Assembly: GCA_903813345.2 (NCBI GenBank)
Contig: CAIIXF020000007.1
Span: forward strand, 8,129,730 to 8,193,729
Length of the DNA stretch: 64,000 nucleotides
Reading direction: 5' to 3'
Source: Owenia fusiformis
Lineage: Eukaryota; Annelida; Polychaeta; Sabellida; Oweniidae
A program made the translations under genes and the position numbers. Numbering within the stretch: position 1 is the stretch's first letter; each line of letters opens with the position of its first letter. Below, piece by piece: positions 55,107 to 64,000 of the stretch. The notes beneath the pieces are model-generated. The model did no database searches. It saw nothing but the letters and a program-made list of their open reading frames with translations, and was not told the DNA's origin.

Positions 55107-55557
55107 ATAACATGGACAATTGATGCAACTTTTTTATATAGTTAATAATCATTTTCAAATGTATTTTACAATATTGTAATATATTTTATGCTTAAAAATG
55201 TTACACTCGTGTGTTTCTTTCATTTCATAGATGTTCTGATTATTAAAATAACACTACAGAAAATACAAATAAAAACTCTCTCGAATATTAACAGTTAACG
55301 TACATTGAGTCCTGACAAGACAAGCATTGGATTTATAAGAGTTGGCATTGTGATGCACAAATATGTATGAACAAAATAGTTGAAACGAAATGATGGTACA
55401 CGAACCAATAGTAGCAGTAGCTCATAACATAGGTATATCTTTGTCAGATGTCATAGAAATGGTAAAACGTAGAATAAAATGATTCAAAACATGATTTGAT
55501 TTTTGACAGCCTCTAATATTAATTCGAATGTGCAAGTTATAAGAATAAAATGTGTAC
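55107..55557. other. 3' flank of the small spliced gene
   Basis: AT-rich sequence that would contain the 3' leader and polyadenylation site of the 45-aa gene. 'attaaaataa' near 55242 is a weak polyadenylation candidate. Nothing else was recognised. Confidence 0.35.
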
Positions 55558-57034
55558 AAAATGTCCCCACCAAGTGGTGATCCCGTGAAATGGTTATCCT
55601 GAAAATGAGTAGACAAGACTTTACCAACACAATTTGAGGACAGAAAATCCAAAGTGGCCACCTTAAAATTTACCCAGAATGCCAAAAATTTAGTCAGTTC
55701 TAGATTTTCATACTAAGAACCACCCCTGAAAATTTGAAATTGATCCGTCACACAGTTAACCAGAAAACATGTAAACAAAACTTTACAGACAAGATTTCAG
55801 GATGGAAAATCCAAAATGGCTGCCTTGACATTTACCCAGAATGTCAAAAAACTAATCTGTTTGTAGATTTTCATACTAAGAATCATCCCTGAAAATATGA
55901 AATTGATCTACCAAACGGTTCACCTGAAAACGGGTAGACAAGACTTTACAGACAAGATTTTAGGACAGAAAATCCAAAATGGCTGCCTTAACATTTACGC
56001 AGAATGCAAAAAAAGTAATCAGATGTAGATTTTCATACAAAGAATCATCCCTGAAAATTTGAAATTGATCTATCAAACCATTCTCCTAAAAACGCGTAGA
56101 CAAGACTTTACAGGCAAGATTTTAAGACGGAAAATCCAAAATGGCTGCCTTGACATTTACCCAGAATGCAAAAAAACTAATCAGTTCTAGATTTTCATAC
56201 TAAGAATCATTCCTGAAAATTTGAAATTGATCTACGAAACGGTTCACCTGAAAACGAGTAGACAAGACTTTACAGACAAGATTTTAGGACGGAAAATCCA
56301 AAATGGCTGCCTTGACATTTACCCAGAATGCCAAAAAACTAATGAGATCTAGATTTTTATACTAAGAATCATCCCTGAAAATTTGAAATTGATCCACCAA
56401 ACGGTTCACCTGAAAACGCGCAGACAAGACTTCACAGACAAGATTTTAGGACCGAAAAATCCAAAATGGCCGACAATAAAAAAGTCCTTATGAGTTTTTG
56501 CTGATTTCTTTTTACAAAATTATCACATATAACTACTGTTAACAATAAAGTAGGCTTTTACAGCAAAGTACATCTGAAATTATTTATAAAGCTACTAAAT
56601 AGTTAAAGTATGAAAACTCAAAAACACCATTCAATATGATACAAAGTATTATCGCGCGCTAACTTTTCTTAAGACATTCAAAATGGCTGACATGACTGAG
56701 CTAGCAGGTCCAAAACCTAATCAGATCTAGAATGAAGTGAGTTGAACAAGATGTTAAAGTTTTAAAAGCAACTGTGAAGCAGTTTTTCTTAAAGTTTGCA
56801 GACAAGGATTTTAGCATTTGACTTCAAAATGGCCGACAGGAAGTAGGTATCGAGTTAATTTTTTTTCATCCACATCTGTATGCACTCATAAGTTATCCCT
56901 GAAAATTTGAAGGTGATATCTGTAGCGGTTTTGGAGAAAACTGCCGGACGTACGGACAGACAGACGGACAGACGGACAGACAGACGGACGCGCCTAGGCC
57001 GACAATATGGCCCCACACTATGTGGTGGGGACAT
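55558..57034. mobile_element. 1.48-kb element with TGTCCCCACCA ends and internal ~170-bp repeats
   Basis: The left end 'atgtccccaccaagtgg' and the right end 'ccacactatgtggtggggac' are inverted relatives. Between about 55600 and 56480 a unit of about 170 bp is repeated five to six times with modest divergence; key words are 'ggaaaatccaaaatggctgc', 'acatttacccagaatgc' and 'cctgaaaatttgaaattgat'. Near the right end is a (GGACAGAC)n run at 56950-56990. Such GACGGACA-rich elements with TGGGGCCATA-type borders are widespread in marine invertebrate genomes. No transposase was found. Confidence 0.8.
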
Positions 57035-57139
57035 AAAAAGGGAAATATGCTTAATGATTTGGGGTGTAAAAGTGAAACTTTTAAAGCATAATTATAATTA
57101 TAAACTGGATGAAATCCTAAATTATCCTGATCCTATAAA

Positions 57140-57312
57140 ACGGCGCTGTACGGTACCGTTCAAGAAACAACGTTGTACAATACTGTTCAAACAACGTTGA
57201 ACGGCGCTGTTTCTCAAACAACGTTGTACAACACTGTACTCGAACGACACTTGTCAACGTTGTTCAAACGACGTTGTACAGCGTTGTTAACAACGTTGTA
57301 CAGCGTTGTTAG
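57140..57312. repeat. Array of ACAACGTTGT palindromes, copy 2
   Basis: It holds about seven imperfect units of 'caacgttgtacaacgttgt'-like DNA, related to 42715-42950. It begins about 100 bp after the 1.48-kb element ends. Confidence 0.82.
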
Positions 57313-60300
57313 ATGATGATGCGGATTGGGGGTGTATGTGATCTTGCACTTACTCAAAGGTGAAACCAGAAATTACAAGTGAACGGATCAACCCTAATAT
57401 GGAACAAAAATGATTGAAAATAAAATTTAAGTGAGAAAAAATGAGTTAAAATTGCAATTTGCATTATAGCATGCTTTTCCATGTCTATTTCGCTAATTCC
57501 AAAATGTTGACTTTACTCTCTATAATTATATGGAGGTCGATGATCAGATTTGAACCTCTTTTCTTGTTCAAATTATAGTGTTCATACTAGTGTCGTGAAA
57601 TACTGTAGGCTAGTAAAGTAGCTAACATGATTCAATTAGAAATTTTCCTTAATCAAGATTTACACTTTTTAAGTGTTGAAGCTGACGTTGTAAAAATTGA
57701 ATTGCGAGTGACTCCCTTTGTGTACATTTGGTATTTGTATTTGAATTCATGATTATATTTTGTAAATGAAGTGGTGACATCTTTAACACACTCATATAAC
57801 TAAAGTTCGATTAGAAATTTGTTTGAGGACTATCTAAAATATCATCACTATATAAATCCCATTTATATTTTTTATAATGAGATAAATAAATATGTACTAG
57901 ATAGATTGATCTCCACAATTGGTTGTTTCGATTCATTTCTTCAGTAGCGATGCTCCCGGGATATATTCTCAGTATTAGTTGGTCGTTTGGAGCATATATT
58001 GGCGACATCTTTCAATTTCCAACAATATCGCGTGTAAATCAAAGCTATTAATTGAGAAAATGTTTCACTAAAAACATAAACATAAGTAATTAATTAGAGG
58101 TAAAAAGTGCAAATCTCTAAAAATCTCACGAAAAAAACGAGAATTTGTGAGATTTCAAAGCTATTTAGAAACATCTCTATTACAATATCATGCATAGGCG
58201 TTCATAAATTTTTGTAAAATTCAAAACAACTTAATCTTTTTTGCGTTGCTTATATGCCACATTCACACCCCCTGATCTGATGACTGAAAGCTGGCTACGC
58301 CCCTGTCATTATTGTGTCTTTCTGAAACTAACAATAATGTGTTCAAATCCTAACTTGCGATCGCGACGGTTTCAATAACCAATCAACCATACTTAAATAC
58401 ATGGACAATTTACACTGGACCGTCAAAACCCGACGTCAGACACACCAAGTATGAAAGACACGTGAAGAAAATGCCAGACACGAGAATAATGAGACACGAA
58501 TCACTATATAAAATAGAGAATATTGCTTTGTTATAAGCAGTGTCTATTTGTAAGAATCTCTTGTAATCAGCAGTAATCAGCAAAAATACTCAGCACATAT
58601 AAACAGAGACAATACAGAGACAATACTCGCTGCATATATGGAACACTCTGTATATTCAGGTATTGCTCCCCTTTATTTGTAGAACAGCACATATAAGCAC
58701 TGATTATATGTGAAGTTAAGAATACTCAAATATATGCAAACGCAATACTCTGTAACTGTGCAATATATTCACACATTATAATTGCTTCTTTCTGATTATA
58801 TTAAGCTATTTCTAAGTTGCACTGCTCATTTTATAATTGAGCATACAAACATAAAACAGACTATTTGTGCGTATTTTTCTTTTAAGCATGATAAAACAAT
58901 ACAACTAAAGAATGTAAGTACCGTCCGTAGTTCTTAATGAATATGACTTTACCTGTGTATAATAAGCAACTAGATGGGTTTTGAAATGATCTATTTTTGA
59001 TTATGATTTTGGACAACTTTACAGTCGCGCCAGAAAAGAGAGATCTTCCTTGTAGTTATCAAAAGTTGCTAATACAAATAGCTTGTGCAAACACGTGTTT
59101 TGTATGGTTATCCCCCCCCCCCCGACCGAAAGCTGGCTACACCGCTGAACTTATTATCTCTACTCAATGCAACCTAATTCTTCCTGAGAAGGTATTAAAT
59201 CTTGGATTATGCATGGGAATTCAATTTTTACTTTTTCAAATCGCCGCTTTAATTGTTTCCAATTCCTCATGATCAAAGCAAATGGAAGTCTAGACTTTTT
59301 TGGTCATGTTTTCGATTTCAATTATAATCCACACATCAATTCAAAATCATAAAATATAAACCACTGGAGCAACGTCCAACAGCTTTTAATCCGCTTAATA
59401 AGTTATCAAAACACATTCTTGCCTTTGAATTAAAGCCCATGTTAAATTTCTCCCGGTAAAGTCGGTATTTAAAAAAAATTATGACAGGTAATGGAATCGA
59501 AAGAAGATTTTATAGTGTTTATGTTTCAATCAGTGTTGATTTCATTGTCTTATATAACTCATTTACATGAGTTTTCTATTCCCGATGCTTGGTCATAGTT
59601 TGCCCGGATAGTTTGTTTATAATAAATTGATTTAAGTTTAAATGGAAAATAAAGATAGTATTCCAATTTGAATTTTACAAACTGGGTATCAAAAAGCCGG
59701 CTTTTTAACTTCAGTTTGAAACTGGCTTTTTTAATGCTGCTTTTTCAGAACTATAGGTTGTAAATGCGGTTGCCTTCGTGTACATTTCTATGTTTCGGTG
59801 CAGTTTTGTGAAACAAAATGTCATTTTTTGATAATTTGACAATATGAGAATGAAGAGACAAAACCCGGGAATTAACAGTTATACAGGCTACATTCCGTCT
59901 CATTATCTATGTCGTGATCATTCTAACATAATTCCCATACCTGTTTACAGCTGGGTGTAGGTTCGCATGGGCGTAGCCAAGGCGGGGGGGTGACACGTGC
60001 GCTTGCATTCCCCACCCTCTCAATAAGAAAAAGCAATTTTGCAAAATATGAAAAAAACATTGACGTCGACATCCAAAAGTTCCGGGGGTAAACGCCGTTC
60101 CGGGCCTCGCTTCGTTCGCATTTAGGCAAACCCAAGAAATCTCACCCCCTGAACAATTGCTGACTCTGCCCTTGTTCAAATAGTGATTATACATAAGGTT
60201 ATAAGGTTAGCCATTTTGTGAAATCAAATGAGATAACCTTGACACTAAAATCTATATTCTACATGATCTTTGCATGAAATATCAATTGCGTTTAAAATGA

Positions 60301-62055
60301 ACTTTTTTGAAAGTATGTGAGCCCCCCCCCCCCCCCAGGCAAAAGCTGACAACGAGCCTGTAATATGATGAATTGCCTCAGTCTCTTCTCAATTGTGTAA
60401 TAAGATATTAGGGGACATACATTATTCAGGTGACTTTACTGAGTTAAACTTGCAAACAATATATTTCACAATACATGTTTTCTGTAATGCATTTTATCAG
60501 AGATAGCCTTGTTTCCATTTCGAATTGGATCTTGCTTTGTTTCTCATTTCCAAATATATTCACGAAATTTGAAAGATTCGGTATGCTCAATTGATTATTT
60601 GATAATAAAGATAAAGAAACGGGCACATTTATTGCAACTGTTTCATTTGACAGATCAATTAATAAGTTTTGTGCATGGTAGAGCAAACTAACAAAAAATA
60701 CCTTTTGACATGCCAGAGCAATATACAAAACTTTAATCCCTTATTATTCAATTCTTGCAAATGAGTTAAGTTCTCACTAATATTAATCCGTTTGTTATAG
60801 TTATTATATGGATTAATTTATACAGCCGGTGGTTCTAATTTCCGCATAAAAATTATTTTGCAAGGTAAGTTTACATGTATGTAACGATTGTATAGTCCCC
60901 GTGCTACATTGTATAATTAAATTTCTGTTAAATTCAGAAATTAACCGATTATCTCTGAAGGAATACAAAAGGTAGTTCAACATTTTTAAGAATATAACAA
61001 GGCGGGCATGGATACCACGGGGGGGAGGGGACTTAGCTAGATTATAATCAGATGTTTGTATTGTTCACTTCTAAGGATGTTATTTTAGCAAGTAATGCAA
61101 TCAGACGGCTTATGTTCAATGGTGTTACTTATAATTAGTGCTGGGATGATTTTTAAATCCATGGGAAAGTAATATCTGAGATCAAGGCATTTGTTGAAAT
61201 AAAATATTGAGATTTTAATGATTATTATTGAGACTTTAATGATTTGCTTAAATCATGGTAAATGGCTTTTGAAACATTTGATTGCAACATATATTTCAGT
61301 TTGGAACAAAATACTCAACCGGGCCGATGAATTGCAGCAAATGTGACCTAGGCATCAGCGAGGAAAATACATTTGACCCAATAATTCCTTGCTGAATCCC
61401 TATATAGATAAGATATATATCAAGGCCTACACAAATATTAAATAAGGGTTCCAACAAACACTTTATCAGTAATCTTAACAACTAAATAAGCCATTTATCT
61501 GATTAAAGTATGTCTATCAATTTCTTGATTGCAGATTATTAAAGAGATATTATGTCGGGAGGGGGTCCAAGATTAATACAATTCTTAAATCACCAAAATG
61601 TCATTCAGATTTAATTCTATGAATAAGCTTATTATTTGAAATTAAAACTGAATACATAAAAAAGTGAATTATTAGTTTGTATTTTGAATGCCAAGAATGA
61701 AAGGGTAATTCTATACAAATCACGAATGCTTCTCCAAACATCCGGCAACAATTGTGCAATTGTGTCAGGTAATTAGCATTGTTTATGTTTAGATTACTTA
61801 TTAGAGATGTCAAATCATGGGTTCATCAATATGTAGCATTATGATTGTTCAATATAGCAGAAAATGTTGCAGAATTTAGTCTTTCATGTTTTAACAATAT
61901 CTATTGTTATTGAATAACTGAAGATTAGGGAAGGGTGGATATTGAGCAAGCTGCATGTCTCCGAGCTATTGTGCACAAGTAATGATCGTACGTGACACGC
62001 ACAAAGGTGGTTGGCATTTTACTTTGCTTTGCTTGCTCTACGAGTAGTCAATAAA
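57313..62055. other. Gene-poor stretch with scattered repeat debris
   Basis: No gene is supported. Poly-C tracts lie at about 59111-59122 and 60322-60337, each followed within about 15 bases by 'gaaagctggctac' or 'caaaagctgacaa'. Similar 'gaaagctggctacgcccctg' debris without poly-C is at 58286. At 61018-61030 there is a G-rich run. Sequence at 58500-58760 has loosely repeated 'cagtaatcagc' and 'acatata' words related to the 63-kb repeats. Confidence 0.4.
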
Positions 62056-62151
62056 TATAAAGCCATATGGTGAGAATGTCTACACATTGGCGCAATTTAG
62101 CCAGACAGTCGTTTGCTCCACGCCAGACCCTGGAACACGATGAAGCCTCTC
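62056..62151 (+). promoter_or_regulatory. Possible TATA promoter and first exon of a gene running off to the right
   Basis: TATAAA at 62056-62061 is followed 79 bp later by an ATG at 62140 and a consensus donor after four codons (ATGAAGCCTCTC then GTAAGT). TATA spacing would put the transcript start near 62086. A candidate second exon begins after 'gtattttcag' at 62422 and would add 24 codons before a stop, giving MKPLSSVSKAVYLCAVTDF and onwards. That peptide is too short to judge. A larger gene may continue beyond the window. Confidence 0.3.
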
Positions 62152-63339
62152 GTAAGTGAAAGTTTAGCTTACTTTTATTTCTCTTTTTATTTCTCTTAAT
62201 GGATAGATGATTGAGTTTTGATATAAGTAGGTTCGATGAATAAAAAACACAATAAAGTCACTTGGCAAATTGTTGTAAATATAAGACTTGGCATTGATCT
62301 TGATAATTTAATTAATTGATTGTCTTGGAAGGTCCATTATACTGTATGGCTGAACAGTATGCTATAAACTGGTGTCTTTGTATCATTGATTAAAATACAC
62401 AGGAGTGTCTATGTATTTTCAGAGCAGTGTCTCCAAAGCAGTGTATTTGTGTGCAGTGACAGATTTCTCGCAAAAAAAGAAATCATGTGATAGCTGAATT
62501 TACATAGATATTGAGAAACTTGTAGAAGAAAGGAGTTTGAATGGGGAAAGCAGAAATCGGTATCGTACGAGAATGTGCTACCGAAAGACAGACCATATCT
62601 AACTACAAAAACACAGTTTTCTAGATCAAGCAATATGCATACATTGATTTGGAGCATAATTAGTTCGCACCATTTTAAAGATAGAAATATAATGTTACAT
62701 CATGTACAATGCAATGTAAATATATTTGTTTAGCAGTATACAGGATTGGCCAAAACATAATAATCCTATCTATATCCATCAAAATGTTTCATCATATTTT
62801 TTTAGTATTGAACATCATGTCATTGTTTTTGAAAATGATTTTAAATACACATCTAAAGAAATTTAAAATAAAGTATAAAAAACGTTAAAGCTGTTTATGT
62901 GCACTTTTTTCTAACTTGTGTTAACGTGTATATTCAGTTTTAACTCCCGTTTATGCCTGGGTTGATGCCCAATTCACAAAACAGCGTCTACCAGTCCTCC
63001 TAAATAAGCAAAAATATGCATATTTTGTGCTGCATATGATCATAAAGCAATGTCAAATATACCGATCTTGGCTCCATATATGATAATGTAGTTAGTTTAT
63101 ATTCTTGTGCATGTCTCAATATAATCACATGCTGCATATCACTTATCTCAAAATATGCAGGAATACTCATGAAAAATGGCGTATATGCAGATCATATGCA
63201 AATATAACCAGTGTTAATTTCTATATATATCTAGTATACTCAACTGCTTATATTTGTCTATCCCAAATAAGCAGGTATATGCAGTTTCTGCGCTGCATAT
63301 AATCACAAGTAAACAGCAAATATGCAAAGTATGTCTGAA

Positions 63340-63620
63340 TATAAGCAAATATACTCAGTGACAGTACCCGTATATTCAGTCAGTATTCTCTGTGGATGTT
63401 TGTTATATGCAAATGTACGCAGCAAATATGCAAGTATTGCTGAATATAAGCAGTTGTAATAAGTGACAATACGCGTATATGCAGTCAGTATTCTCTGTGT
63501 ATGTTAGTTATATGCAAATGTACGCAGCAAATATGCAAGTTATGTCTGAATATAAGCAGTTGTAATTAGTGACAATACGCGTATATGCAGTCAGTATTCT
63601 CTGTGTATGTTTGTTATATG
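63340..63620 (+). repeat. Tandem repeat, ~105-bp period, TATATGCA-rich
   Basis: The word 'cagtcagtattctctgtg' recurs at 63377, 63482 and 63588, with shared 'atgcaaatgtacgcagcaaa' between. Looser TATATGCA and ATAAGCA words extend back to about 63000. There are about two and a half copies. Confidence 0.88.
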
Positions 63621-63760
63621 CAGCTGCATATATTTGTGTTCCATATATGCAGTTATTGTCTGCGTTCTGTCAGTGATGATTACTGTTTATAACATGCAAT
63701 TCGAAGCAAATAAACACCAGAATTGCTCGTTATTTGCAAGCAATATTCGTTTTTTTATAC

Positions 63761-64000
63761 AGCCACCTGGTGGTGAAACTGGTAACTACCTACTCGCATT
63801 TGGGTAATTGAGACGTCTGATTGCTTAATCCAGCGATCGTTTCCCGTCATTACATTACAAAGGTATGGTGGTGGGCAGATGAAATGAGTCTGTATTGATC
63901 CAATTAATATGTGATAGATTAAAGTGAGAGGAAAAGCAACTTTTGAGAAATCGAAATTATTTGATACCATTCGCACAGACATTCAATAGGCTAGTTTTTT
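63761..64000. repeat. Copy of 46532-46771, identical as far as seen
   Basis: Starting at 'cagccacctggtggtgaaac', about 240 bp match the right end of the 46-kb MITE together with about 195 bp of its outer flank, up to the window edge. No mismatch was noticed by eye, including across a 74-codon chance frame that is identical in both places until the left junction. Confidence 0.92.

Noticed and set aside
55600-56480. CRISPR-like regular repeat array
   Set aside because: Units of about 170 bp diverge along their full length and have no short repeat/unique spacer pattern; the genome is animal.
59907-60194. 95-codon minus-strand frame with cysteines
   Set aside because: Overlaps degenerate dispersed repeat sequence; no splice context or motif.

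Overview
The window is eukaryotic and almost certainly from a marine invertebrate animal. Genes are split by long GT-AG introns, the sequence is AT-rich, and most of it consists of fossil transposons, small inverted-repeat elements (MITEs), tandem repeats and poly-C tracts. A LINE with a 2A-like motif and a somatomedin-B protein would fit a lophotrochozoan or a non-vertebrate deuterostome; the sequence alone does not settle the phylum. Exons were assembled by eye from splice signals, reading frame and remembered family similarity, with no database search.

Layout. 1-4.2 kb: two opposed arrays of a ~184-bp repeat. 5.2-12.3 kb, minus: a nine-exon gene for tubulin polyglutamylase complex subunit 1 (TPGS1-like); its last exon was not found. 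12.3-14.7 kb: intergenic, with a 145-bp tandem repeat and a mariner-type MITE that ends next to a TATA box. 14.8-37.3 kb, plus: a seven-exon secreted lipase of the pancreatic lipase family with an intact catalytic triad. Its 16.8-kb third intron holds a dead mariner, an intact antisense single-exon somatomedin-B gene, several MITEs, and an 8.6-kb inverted-repeat element into which a LINE with two long intact ORFs has inserted. 37.6-41.2 kb, minus: a two-exon coiled-coil protein gene that converges on the lipase, with about 250 bp between the stop codons.

41-64 kb is gene-poor. It holds a 763-bp tandem duplication, two arrays of ACAACGTTGT palindromes, at least five MITE families, a 1.5-kb element with internal 170-bp repeats, a possible 45-aa three-exon gene (53.1-55.1 kb), a possible terminal exon (50.1 kb), a possible TATA-driven first exon (62.1 kb), and a ~240-bp segment at the right edge that matches one 17 kb upstream.

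The genes do not form a functional cluster: one is ciliary or microtubule-related, one digestive or secretory, one cell-surface or secreted, and one unknown. The most notable items are the LINE ORF2 with its membrane-like N-terminus ahead of a 2A-like motif, a copy of lipase exon 5 sequence caught in a palindrome just before exon 4, and the nested 8.6-kb element with GAAACGAGGC subterminal motifs and a Myb/SANT-like fragment.
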